Assembly: GCA_016710165.1 (NCBI GenBank)
Contig: JADJLJ010000001.1
Coordinates: 372,001 to 436,000, forward strand
DNA length: 64,000 nucleotides
Direction of reading: 5' to 3'
Source: Chitinophagaceae bacterium
Lineage (GTDB): Bacteria; Bacteroidota; Bacteroidia; Chitinophagales; Chitinophagaceae
Under the pieces are notes generated by a model. That model did not search any database and was not told the origin of the DNA. It was given only the letters and a program-made list of their open reading frames with translations. Shown here piece by piece: positions 46,269 through 54,266 of the stretch; the stretch's first letter is position 1; every line of letters begins with the position of its first letter. A program made the position numbers and the translations under genes.

Positions 46269-47981
46269 ATGAGCCGTTCAAAAAAAAAATACAAAGAATC
46301 TGACCTGGATACAAGATACCAGATCCAGGATCAAGGATCTCGTATCTGGTATCCTGTATCTTGTATCCGGTATCCAGTATCTGTTATCCTTCTATCCTTA
46401 ATCCTTCTATCCTGCACTTCCCACCGGCATACTGATAAAAAGATCTTCCGCTACAACGAAAGCAGCGGACTTGCCTCCCTGGATCCTGCTTTTGCCAAGA
46501 ATAAACAGGTGATGTGGGCGGTGCATCAACTGTACAATACACTGATCGAGATCGACAGCAATATGCAGATGAAACCATCCCTGGCTCACCGCTGGACAAT
46601 CTCTGACGATAACCTGGAGTTCACTTTTTACCTGCGCAATGATGTGTTCTTTACAGATGATCCATGCTTTGCGAACGGCAAGGGAAGAAAACTGACGGCG
46701 CAGGATGTGGAGTACAGTTTTAAACGGATGGTGGATAAGAACACAGCCAGTCCGGGCGCCTGGATATTCAACAACCGGGTGGACTCTGTGAACGGATTTA
46801 CGGCCATTAACGACAGCACTTTTCGATTAAGACTCATCCGGCCTTTTCAGTCCATACTCGGGATATTAAGCATGCAGTACTGCTCCGTAATTCCCCGCGA
46901 AGCGGTTGAAATGTACAAAGCTGATTTCCGTCGCCACCCCGTGGGTACAGGCCCATTCAGCTTTGTGGCATGGGAAGAAGGGCAGGCACTTATTTTAAAG
47001 AAGAATGAGCATTATTTTGAAACCGACACCGATGGAAACCGGTTGCCCTATTTAGACGGCATAAAGGTCTCGTTCTACGACAGCAAGGCAACCGAGTTCC
47101 TGGAGTTCCAGCAAGAGCGCCTGGACTTTATTGATGACATCGATCCCTCTTTCAAAGACGAAGTGCTGACCAAGACCGGCAACCTGAAAAGCACATGGCT
47201 GGATAAGATCGAACTGCACAAACATCCTTACCTGAACATCGAATACCTTGGCATTCTGGTGGATGATGATAATGAACTGGTGAAAAATTCACCATTACGG
47301 CTACAGAAAATAAGGCAGGCCATCAATTATGGTTTCAACAGGAGAAAGATGATGCTCTATTTACGGAACAGCATCGGCATTGCCGCAGAAAGCGGCTTTG
47401 TACCGGCCGGGTTGCCCTCGTTTGACCCGGTTGCCGTTAAAGGATATTACTATGATGTTGCCCGGGCAAAACAGTTGCTTGCCGAAGCAGGGTTTCCGGA
47501 AGGGAAGGATCTACCCGCCATTAAATTACTCACCATTCCCATCTACGGCGACCTGGGAACATATATTGCCAATGAACTGTTGCAGGTTGGCATTAAAGTG
47601 GAGGTGGAAGTGGTTCAGAAAAGTTTATTGATGGAGCAAACCTCCAAATCACAGGCTTTATTCTTCCGGGGCAGTTGGATCGCCGATTATCCCGATGCAG
47701 AGAATTACCTCAGCGTATTTTACAGCAGGAACCCGGCGCCGCCCAATTATACCCGGTACAGGAACCCGGCATTTGATGCGTTGTATGAAAGTTCCCTCTC
47801 GCAAAAGAATGATTCATTGCGCTACCGGTTATACCAGCAGATGGACCGGATCGTTATGAATGATGCCCCGGTGGTACCCCTGTGGTACGATATGGCCATT
47901 CACCTTGTTCATTTAAACATCGTAAATTTCTATCCAAACAGTTTAAACCTGCTGGAGTTACGGCGTGTAAAAAAATTATAG
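46269..47981 (+). CDS. Peptide/nickel-type ABC substrate-binding lipoprotein (SBP_bac_5)
   Basis: 570 residues. The lipobox ends LSLILLSC near residue 49, after an odd N-terminal extension (DLDTRYQIQDQGSRIWYPVS) encoded by a repeat. The mature protein shows LDPAFAKNKQVMWAVHQLYN, DVEYSFKRMVDK, VGTGPFSFVAWEEG and IRQAINYGFNRRKMM, the typical pattern of family-5 solute-binding proteins that capture peptides for an ABC importer. No permease or ATPase genes lie beside it. The real start may be a later Met or Val closer to the lipobox, but none is convincing. Confidence 0.88.
   Translation: MSRSKKKYKESDLDTRYQIQDQGSRIWYPVSCIRYPVSVILLSLILLSCTSHRHTDKKIFRYNESSGLASLDPAFAKNKQVMWAVHQLYNTLIEIDSNMQMKPSLAHRWTISDDNLEFTFYLRNDVFFTDDPCFANGKGRKLTAQDVEYSFKRMVDKNTASPGAWIFNNRVDSVNGFTAINDSTFRLRLIRPFQSILGILSMQYCSVIPREAVEMYKADFRRHPVGTGPFSFVAWEEGQALILKKNEHYFETDTDGNRLPYLDGIKVSFYDSKATEFLEFQQERLDFIDDIDPSFKDEVLTKTGNLKSTWLDKIELHKHPYLNIEYLGILVDDDNELVKNSPLRLQKIRQAINYGFNRRKMMLYLRNSIGIAAESGFVPAGLPSFDPVAVKGYYYDVARAKQLLAEAGFPEGKDLPAIKLLTIPIYGDLGTYIANELLQVGIKVEVEVVQKSLLMEQTSKSQALFFRGSWIADYPDAENYLSVFYSRNPAPPNYTRYRNPAFDALYESSLSQKNDSLRYRLYQQMDRIVMNDAPVVPLWYDMAIHLVHLNIVNFYPNSLNLLELRRVKKL
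46307..46366. repeat. GATACAAGATCC-type inverted repeat, coding on the plus strand
   Basis: GGATACAAGATACCAGATCC at 46307-46326 is mirrored by GGATCTCGTATC...CTTGTATCC up to 46366. Related words occur at 41905-41980. It encodes the N-terminal extension of the peptide-binding lipoprotein. Confidence 0.7.
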
Positions 47982-48001
47982 ACCCCTAAAAGTCACAGAC
48001 C

Positions 48002-48415
48002 ATGAAATCGTTTAAAAAATTAAAAGTGATCCTTGTTTTATCCCTGTTCGTTCTTATAGGGATCGCCGCAGTGAAGCAACCCCGGGCTGATAAGTTCAAG
48101 AACCTGCAGGTACTTCCCAAAAATATCACCGAAGATTCGCTGAATAAGATAATGGATGCCTTTGCCCTGGAACTTGGGGTTGACTGCAAGTACTGTCATA
48201 CCCGGGATAAAAAAGCTGATACACTGATCTTTGACAAGGATGAAAAGCCTGAAAAAGAGATTGCCCGTAACATGATGCGGATGACCATGGACATAAACGA
48301 AAAGTATTTTCACTTTAATGAAGAAGTGAAGGCAAGCGAGGTACAGGCGGTCACCTGCTTTACCTGTCACCGGGGAGTACCCATGCCTGCAAAAGAAACA
48401 GGAGTCAAAAAATAG
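48002..48415 (+). CDS. Diheme c-type cytochrome, reaction-centre cytochrome-like
   Basis: 137 residues with an uncleaved or cleaved N-terminal helix (VILVLSLFVLIGIAAV). Two heme sites: C62KYC65H66 and C119FTC122H123, with the Met residues of MMRMTMDINEKYF as possible axial ligands. This matches the small c-type cytochromes named after the photosynthetic reaction centre cytochrome subunit and found in many non-phototrophs. It should carry electrons in the periplasm. It starts 20 bases after the peptide-binding gene. Confidence 0.87.
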   Translation: MKSFKKLKVILVLSLFVLIGIAAVKQPRADKFKNLQVLPKNITEDSLNKIMDAFALELGVDCKYCHTRDKKADTLIFDKDEKPEKEIARNMMRMTMDINEKYFHFNEEVKASEVQAVTCFTCHRGVPMPAKETGVKK

Positions 48416-48436
48416 CTCCTGTTCACTTGTATCGGG

Positions 48437-48580
48437 GGTAGTGCATCAGTTTTAAAAAATAGTTGTCAGCCTGAACTTGTCGAAGGCGATTTAACAGTAA
48501 GATGAACTTCGACATCCCGACAGCTATCGGGATATCCCGACACAATTTATGGTTCAAAATTTTCAGACTGGTGCACTACC
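48437..48580. mobile_element. MITE-like element with terminal inverted repeats
   Basis: GTAGTGCATCAGTTTTAAAA at 48438-48457 is the inverted partner, 17 of 20, of the segment ending GGTGCACTAC at 48579; both ends extend by one G. The 144-bp body contains CTGAACTTGTCGAAGG and a palindrome TCCCGACAGCTATCGGGA (48515-48532) and no gene. No target-site duplication is clear. Confidence 0.5.
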
Positions 48581-48592
48581 TATCGGGTCAAC

Positions 48593-49267
48593 TTACTGTT
48601 TCTTTAATTTATTCCGGAACACTTTTTCAAATTTTTCCACCTTGGGCCTTATCACAAACTGGCAATAGCCCTCGCTGGTATTATTGCGGTAATAATTCTG
48701 GTGATATGCTTCGGCCGGGTAAAACACGGTGAACGGTTCCAGTGTTGTCACGATCGGGTTATTAAAAGCGCCGCTTTTATCCAGTTCGGATCTATACTTT
48801 GCCGCTTTTGCTTTTTGTTCTTCGTTATGATAAAAGATCACACTCCTGTATTGCGGTCCCACATCGGCGCCCTGGCGGTTTAACGTGGTGGGGTCATGTG
48901 TTTGCCAGAAGATCTCCAGCAGTTCGTCAAAGCTGATCTTTTTGGGGTTGTACAGAATATTCAGGCATTCGGCATGGCCGGTCGTTTTGCTGCAAACCTC
49001 TTCGTAAGTGGGGTTGGCAACGGTACCGCCGCTATAGCCGCTGGTCACTTTTTCCACGCCCTCCAGTTGCTGAAAAATGGCTTCGGTACACCAGAAACAG
49101 CCGGTACCAAAAGTAGCTGTATCAAGGGTGAGCGGAGTCGAACCCGGGATATTGCTGAGCGAAGTCGAAGCATTCATTTTATTATTTTTTTTGTTTGAAT
49201 TATCTTTTTGGGCACAGGAACTAAGTCCTGCAAAGCTGATGACCGAAATGAATAAAACTTTTAACAT
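48593..49267 (-). CDS. msrA: Peptide-methionine (S)-S-oxide reductase, exported lipoprotein form
   Basis: 224 residues. A lipobox (SFAGLSSC) anchors it to a membrane, followed by an unstructured linker. The catalytic domain starts near residue 52 with GTGCFWCTE (C57 nucleophile, C60), then GVEKVTSGYSGG, HAECLNILYNP and YHQNYYRN. It repairs oxidised methionine in envelope proteins using thioredoxin-like reductants. Residues 33-49 of the linker are two 9-residue units encoded by dispersed repeats. The gene lies between two inverted-repeat elements. Confidence 0.93.
   Translation of the reverse strand: MLKVLFISVISFAGLSSCAQKDNSNKKNNKMNASTSLSNIPGSTPLTLDTATFGTGCFWCTEAIFQQLEGVEKVTSGYSGGTVANPTYEEVCSKTTGHAECLNILYNPKKISFDELLEIFWQTHDPTTLNRQGADVGPQYRSVIFYHNEEQKAKAAKYRSELDKSGAFNNPIVTTLEPFTVFYPAEAYHQNYYRNNTSEGYCQFVIRPKVEKFEKVFRNKLKKQ
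49128..49171. repeat. CTGAGC..GTCGAAG dispersed repeat, two copies inside msrA
   Basis: GTGAGCGGAGTCGAAC (49128-49143) and CTGAGCGAAGTCGAAGC (49155-49171), 27 bases apart, in frame. Related words lie at 48468-48487 and, in dnaE, at 40355-40371. Confidence 0.65.
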
Positions 49268-49293
49268 GGTTGTGATTTTTTCATTTACTTACG

Positions 49294-49323
49294 CAAAGTT
49301 ACCCGGCACAGATCGTATAACAA
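49294..49323 (-). promoter_or_regulatory. Promoter of msrA
   Basis: On the minus strand: TTG at 49323-49321, a 19-base spacer and TAACTTTG at 49301-49294, both consensus, 27 bases upstream of the ATG. Confidence 0.75.
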
Positions 49324-49355
49324 GTTATTGCAACAAAAGTTTAACACGGAGGCCC

Positions 49356-49444
49356 TTTGAACCATATAGGCACATAGTACACAATAGAAAGAACATAGAC
49401 ACCTTGAGTTCACTTATGTTTTCTATGTTCCAATGTGGTTCAAT
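49356..49444. repeat. 89-bp element with inverted ends
   Basis: TTTGAACCATATAGG...ACATAG (49356-49377) is inverted, 18 of 22, at 49423-49444. The 45-base centre has no gene. Similar in style to a MITE but without visible target duplications. Confidence 0.5.
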
Positions 49445-49465
49445 ATCTTACTTGAATTAATCATA

Positions 49466-49519
49466 ATGAGAACCTGTTTCATTATTTTAGTATCCGCGAT
49501 CTTTTTTTCCTGTCATTAA
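49466..49519 (+). pseudogene. Lipoprotein-signal remnant in frame with the PPC-domain gene
   Basis: MRTCFIILVSAIFFSCH then TAA at 49517. It is in the same frame as the ATG at 49529, separated by only three codons (KPA) after the stop. If the stop were a sense codon, the PPC protein would be a lipoprotein. Confidence 0.4.
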
Positions 49520-49528
49520 AAGCCTGCT

Positions 49529-49945
49529 ATGCAAAACATCACTTCTCATGCCTTCCGTTTAAAGCCGGGCCAGGACCTGAAAGCTGAAATTCAGAAAATG
49601 GTCAGTGAAAAGCAAATTAAGGCAGGATGGATCAGTACGGCTGTCGGCAGCCTGACAATCTATACCATTCGTTTTGCCAACCAGCCAACCGGCAGCAGCG
49701 ACAGCGGGTATTTCGAGATCCTAAGTCTTGCTGGAACGGTTTCGGTAAACGGCTCACACCTGCACATCAGCGTCAGCGACTGCAGCGGCAAGACCATTGG
49801 CGGGCATTTAATGGAGGGCTGCATCATTTATACTACTGCCGAAATTGTGATCCTAAGCAGCAATGAATTTATTTTTAAGCGGGAGAAGGATGGAACAACC
49901 CCCTGGGAGGAGTTGCAGACAGTAGCGGTAAAAAATAAAGAATAA
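49529..49945 (+). CDS. PPC/DUF296-domain protein
   Basis: 138 residues. The PPC fold is shown by AFRLKPGQDLKAEIQKMV, the core GWISTAVGSLTIYTIRFA and the conserved GSHLHISVSDCSGKTIGGHL (His and Asp metal-site region). In plants the domain is attached to AT-hook DNA-binding proteins; stand-alone bacterial versions are of unknown function and lack the AT hook. An in-frame lipoprotein-signal remnant lies just upstream. Confidence 0.85.
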   Translation: MQNITSHAFRLKPGQDLKAEIQKMVSEKQIKAGWISTAVGSLTIYTIRFANQPTGSSDSGYFEILSLAGTVSVNGSHLHISVSDCSGKTIGGHLMEGCIIYTTAEIVILSSNEFIFKREKDGTTPWEELQTVAVKNKE

Positions 49946-49950
49946 GAAAC

Positions 49951-49958
49951 TACCTTTG
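49951..49958 (+). promoter_or_regulatory. -7 box of the mutS2-like gene
   Basis: TACCTTTG, exact TAnnTTTG, 39 bases upstream of ATG 49998; no clear -33 element. Confidence 0.55.
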
Positions 49959-49997
49959 CCTTCTTTAATTAAAAATCCTGCTCGAGGGTAACAGGCA

Positions 49998-52112
49998 ATG
50001 AAATTTTTTCCTGAATCGGCATTGGTGCAACTGGAATATGAAAAGGTAAAGACCTTACTGGCCCTGCATTGCCGTACCGAATATGCAAAGTACAGGGCCG
50101 ATAACCTCCGCATCCATACCAAAAAAGAATTCATTACAACCGAATTGCAGCAGACCAATGAATTCAGGCTGTTGCAGCAAAGTGGCCAGCATTTCCCCAA
50201 TGATTTTACCCATACCCTGCAAAAGGAGTTGAAATTACTGGGTATCCCGGGTGCCGTTCTGAGCGGGGAACAGTTTTTACTGATCCGGCGGTTGACGGAC
50301 AATGCAAATAATATCTTCCGGTGGTTCGATAATGAACGCCGGATCGCCTACCCGGCCATGGCAAAAGTGACGAGTGATGCCTATTATGAAAAGCGGATCA
50401 TTGAGATGCTCGATGAAGTACTGGATGAGACCGGGCAGGTGAAAGACAGCGCCAGTGAAGAACTGGGAAACATACGGATGAACCTCTACCGCAAGCGGAA
50501 TGAACTGCGTCGTGTTTTTGACAGGATAGTAGGCAAGCTGAACAAGCAGGGTTACCTGGCCGATATTGAAGAAAGTTTCATGAACGGCAGGAGGGTGCTG
50601 GCCGTTTTTGCTGAACAAAAGCGGATGATCAAAGGCATCCTGCACGGCGAAAGTGACAGTCGCAGGACCTCGTTCATTGAGCCCGAAGAAACAACCGAAC
50701 TGAATAACACGATCTTTTCGCTGGAGAATGACGAACGGAAGGAAGTGTACCGGATATTGAGAAAACTTACCCAGGACCTGAGTGTATATGCATCCCTGCT
50801 TAAAACCTATCATGCCATATCCGGGGAATATGATTTCATCCGGGCCAAGGCAAGATTTTCCATGGAGTACAACGGAAATTTCCCCGTGATACTGGATAAA
50901 GCACATGTAAAACTGATCCAGGCTTTTCACCCCTTGCTGTATCTCTACAACAAAACGAGCAGCAAACCCACCATCCCGGTGGATATAACCCTGGATGAGA
51001 AGCAACGCATACTCGTCATCAGCGGCCCCAATGCCGGGGGCAAGACGGTTACCCTGAAAACCGTAGGGCTTTTACAACTGATGATGCAGAGCGGCTTGCT
51101 TGTTCCGGTGCATCCCGACAGTGAGATGGGGATCTTTAAACAGATCATGATCCACATCGGCGATACACAAAGCCTGGAATTTGAACTGAGCACATATTCT
51201 TCCCACCTGAAGAACATGAAGCACTTCATGGAGAATGCCAATGGAAAAACCTTATTTTTCATTGACGAGTTAGGCAGCGGCAGCGATCCCAGCCTCGGCG
51301 GAGCCTTTGCCGAAGTGATCATGGAAGAACTGGCACATAAACACAGCCTGGGCATTGTTACCACCCATTACCTCAACCTGAAAGTGATGGCGAACAAAGT
51401 GCCGGGCATCATAAACGGCGCCATGCAGTTTGATGAAAAAAAACTGCTTCCCTTATACAAGCTGATCGTGGGCAAGCCCGGAAGTTCCTATACCTTTTCC
51501 ATTGCCGAACGGATCGGGCTGGAGAAAAGACTGATCGAAAAAGCCCGCAAACTGGTGGATGAAGATCATTTTACCCTGGATAAACTGCTTAACCGCACCG
51601 AACAGGACCTGCAGGATATTGACAAGGAAAAAGCCTCCTTGCAGAAGCTGTTGAAGGAAAATGAACGGCTGAAAAAAGAAATGCAGCTGGTGATGGACAA
51701 GGAAAAGCACCGGCAGGAGATCGAACGGCTGAAAGAACAGAATAAGATATCGGAAGAGCGGCTGGCTTATGTAAAAGATATGGAGCGGCGCCTGAAGGCC
51801 ATGGTGATCGAATGGCGCAAGGCAGACGACAAGGATAAAGTGGTGAAGATGATCCATGCGCTGTTGTTCAAACAAAAGGAAAAGATCACTTCCGAAAAGC
51901 AGCAGAAAAAGCTGAATGAAAAATTTGAAGAAGTGGGTGGGGAGATAAAGATCGGCCTGAAAGTAAAGATGAAACAAAACCGGCAGGTAGGTATCGTAAA
52001 AGATATCCGTGGGAAAAAAGCAGTACTGCAGGTTGGTGTAATGCCCATCACGGTTGACTTAAAGGACCTGGTGGTGGTAAAAGATAAAGTCCCGGACCAA
52101 ATAGTTTCGTAA
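49998..52112 (+). CDS. MutS2-like protein without Smr domain
   Basis: 704 residues. N-terminal clamp and lever helices, then the ATPase with Walker A GPNAGGKT (343-350), the TLFFIDELGSGSDPSLGGAF Walker B region and GIVTTHY. The tail is a long charged coiled coil (about 510-650) and a KOW-like end (VKMKQNRQVGIVKDIRGKKAVLQVG). MutS2 proteins suppress recombination or rescue collided ribosomes; the usual C-terminal Smr nuclease is absent here. The family size with Smr is about 780, so this is a truncated architecture seen in Bacteroidota, not a broken frame. Confidence 0.85.
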   Translation: MKFFPESALVQLEYEKVKTLLALHCRTEYAKYRADNLRIHTKKEFITTELQQTNEFRLLQQSGQHFPNDFTHTLQKELKLLGIPGAVLSGEQFLLIRRLTDNANNIFRWFDNERRIAYPAMAKVTSDAYYEKRIIEMLDEVLDETGQVKDSASEELGNIRMNLYRKRNELRRVFDRIVGKLNKQGYLADIEESFMNGRRVLAVFAEQKRMIKGILHGESDSRRTSFIEPEETTELNNTIFSLENDERKEVYRILRKLTQDLSVYASLLKTYHAISGEYDFIRAKARFSMEYNGNFPVILDKAHVKLIQAFHPLLYLYNKTSSKPTIPVDITLDEKQRILVISGPNAGGKTVTLKTVGLLQLMMQSGLLVPVHPDSEMGIFKQIMIHIGDTQSLEFELSTYSSHLKNMKHFMENANGKTLFFIDELGSGSDPSLGGAFAEVIMEELAHKHSLGIVTTHYLNLKVMANKVPGIINGAMQFDEKKLLPLYKLIVGKPGSSYTFSIAERIGLEKRLIEKARKLVDEDHFTLDKLLNRTEQDLQDIDKEKASLQKLLKENERLKKEMQLVMDKEKHRQEIERLKEQNKISEERLAYVKDMERRLKAMVIEWRKADDKDKVVKMIHALLFKQKEKITSEKQQKKLNEKFEEVGGEIKIGLKVKMKQNRQVGIVKDIRGKKAVLQVGVMPITVDLKDLVVVKDKVPDQIVS

Positions 52113-52116
52113 AACT

Positions 52117-52148
52117 TTTGGGTTGAAATAGTTCAAAACGTACTTTTG
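52117..52148 (+). promoter_or_regulatory. Promoter of tRNA-Ser
   Basis: TTTG at 52117-52120, a 20-base spacer and TACTTTTG at 52141-52148, both exact; transcription would start just before the tRNA 5' end. Confidence 0.8.
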
Positions 52149-52152
52149 CGGC

Positions 52153-52240
<88 letters not shown>

Positions 52241-52247
52241 GTACAAG

Positions 52248-52276
52248 ATCCTCCGTCTGATACGGAGGATTTTTAA
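52248..52276 (+). terminator. Intrinsic terminator after tRNA-Ser
   Basis: ATCCTCCGT (52248-52256) pairs with ACGGAGGAT (52262-52270), loop CTGAT, then TTTTTAATTT. Confidence 0.9.
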
Positions 52277-52294
52277 TTTACCTTTACTTCCCGA

Positions 52295-54133
52295 ATGAAA
52301 CATCTCTCCAGCCTCAATAAATATTTCTGGAAATACCGCTGGCATTTTATGCTGGGATTCATTTTTATCATTCTCACCAATTATTTCCGCATCCTTTCTC
52401 CCCAGATAACGGGCTACGTGGTTAATACGGTTGTACATTCCATAAAAACAGAACAAAGCGGCACGGGCCTGCCGGCTACCAGGGAAAGTGAAAAGAACTA
52501 CGACTTTGCCGTGCAGCAGGTGATCGCAAAGTTTGAAGAAAACCCCTCCGATAAGATCCTCTATGCAGGCCTTACCCTTTTTGTGATCGCCATCATCAGC
52601 GGCTTCTTCATGTTCCTGATGCGGCAGACCATTATTGTAATGAGCCGGCACATCGAATACGACCAGAAGAACGAGATATTCACCCACTACCAGAAACTGG
52701 ATACCAATTTCTATAAAACACACAGCACCGGCGACCTGATGAACCGCATATCGGAAGATGTAAGCCGGGTGAGGATGTACACGGGGCCGGCCATCATGTA
52801 TTTCATCAACCTGGCAGCGGTGATCGGCTTCAGCATTTTTTTTATGATGAAGGCAAGTCCCAAACTTACCCTGGTTGCATTGTCGCCACTGCCCGTACTG
52901 GCCATCAGCATTTATTTTGTTAATACCATCATCAATAAAAAAAGCGAGCGCATCCAGTCGCTGCTGAGCAGTTTAACCACCAATGCACAGGAATCTTATT
53001 CCGGCATCCGGGTGATAAAATCATTTGTGCAGGAAAAGGCCATGCTTGGTTTTTTCAAGAAGAACAGTGAAGCATACCGGGACAATGCCCTTAGCCTGGC
53101 CAGGACCGAAGCCATTTATTTTCCCAGCATGGCATTGCTCATCGGTTTAAGCACTTTGATCACCATCATGGTGGGCAGCCTGGACGTGGTGAACCAGGTA
53201 AAAGGAGCCAGCGTGGGGCAGATAGCAGAATTTGTGATGTACATACAAATGCTGACCTTCCCGGTGAGTGCCATCGGCTGGACGGCGAGCATGACACAGC
53301 GGGCTGTCACATCGCAGAGAAGGATCAACGAGTTCCTGCATACCGGGCCGGGTATTAAAAATGGACCGGAGCCGCTAAAACCCATGCTGCAGGGGAACAT
53401 CCTTTTCTCTCATGTTGATTTTGTGTATCCGCATACCGGTATCCATGCGCTGAAAGATTTCTCCCTGCAGGTCAACAAAGGAGAGAAGATAGCCATTGTA
53501 GGCAGGACCGGCTCGGGGAAATCCACCCTGGCACAACTGCTCCTGCATATGTACGAACCACAAAAGGGAATGATCTGTTTTGACGGAATCCCCATCAACA
53601 AGATCGACATCCAGTGGCTGCGGCTGCAGGTAAGTTATGTACCCCAGGATGTTTTTTTATTCAGTGAAACGGTCAGCAACAATATCCGGTTTGGCATTGA
53701 TGGAGCAACGGATGAACTGGTGAGATCGGCAGCCACCCAAGCCAGCATTCACAACGAAATAGAAAAATTCAGCAGCGGGTACCGCACCATGATCGGGGAG
53801 CGGGGTGTGACCCTGAGCGGCGGACAGAAGCAACGCATATCCATCGCCCGGGCTTTGATCAAAGATCCACGCATTGTGATCTTTGATGACTGCCTGAGCG
53901 CCGTGGATGCCCGTACCGAAAAAGAGATCATCGGCAACCTGTACCGTTACCTGGAAGACAAAACGGCTGTAATAATCACCCACCGCATATTTTCCCTGTT
54001 TGAATTTGACCGGATCATCGTGATCGACGACGGCCGCATAGCCGAACAGGGAACCCATCAGCAGTTGCTTGAGCGGAAAGGGTATTATGCCGAAATGTAT
54101 GCCCGGCAGCAGGAACAGGACCGGGAAAAGTAA
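52295..54133 (+). CDS. ABC exporter (fused membrane and ATPase domains)
   Basis: 612 residues. Six membrane helices in the first 330 residues (HFMLGFIFIILTNYFRIL, IMYFINLAAVIGFSIFFMM, ALLIGLSTLITIMVG), then the ATPase: Walker A GRTGSGKST from residue 403, signature LSGGQKQR from 507, Walker B IVIFDDCLS and the switch His in IITHR. It should work as a homodimer moving lipids, drugs or peptides outward. A charged insert (about 45-70) splits the first two helices. Confidence 0.92.
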   Translation: MKHLSSLNKYFWKYRWHFMLGFIFIILTNYFRILSPQITGYVVNTVVHSIKTEQSGTGLPATRESEKNYDFAVQQVIAKFEENPSDKILYAGLTLFVIAIISGFFMFLMRQTIIVMSRHIEYDQKNEIFTHYQKLDTNFYKTHSTGDLMNRISEDVSRVRMYTGPAIMYFINLAAVIGFSIFFMMKASPKLTLVALSPLPVLAISIYFVNTIINKKSERIQSLLSSLTTNAQESYSGIRVIKSFVQEKAMLGFFKKNSEAYRDNALSLARTEAIYFPSMALLIGLSTLITIMVGSLDVVNQVKGASVGQIAEFVMYIQMLTFPVSAIGWTASMTQRAVTSQRRINEFLHTGPGIKNGPEPLKPMLQGNILFSHVDFVYPHTGIHALKDFSLQVNKGEKIAIVGRTGSGKSTLAQLLLHMYEPQKGMICFDGIPINKIDIQWLRLQVSYVPQDVFLFSETVSNNIRFGIDGATDELVRSAATQASIHNEIEKFSSGYRTMIGERGVTLSGGQKQRISIARALIKDPRIVIFDDCLSAVDARTEKEIIGNLYRYLEDKTAVIITHRIFSLFEFDRIIVIDDGRIAEQGTHQQLLERKGYYAEMYARQQEQDREK

Positions 54134-54188
54134 TGCCCGTTGCCAAGCAGCCCTTTACCAGCCACCCCGGCAACGCTGATACTTATAT

Positions 54189-54218
54189 TTTGTAGAATGG
54201 AAAACAATTTTATCTTTG
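54189..54218 (+). promoter_or_regulatory. Promoter of the PUR-domain gene
   Basis: TTTG at 54189-54192, an 18-base spacer and TATCTTTG at 54211-54218, an exact -7 match. Confidence 0.72.
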
Positions 54219-54266
54219 CTTCGCCCAAAAAAATGAGGCTATCGTTAAAAATTAAAACTTAAAACA

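Noticed and set aside
48437..49444. A composite transposon carrying msrA
   Set aside because: The two flanking elements have different ends and no transposase or matching target duplication is seen.
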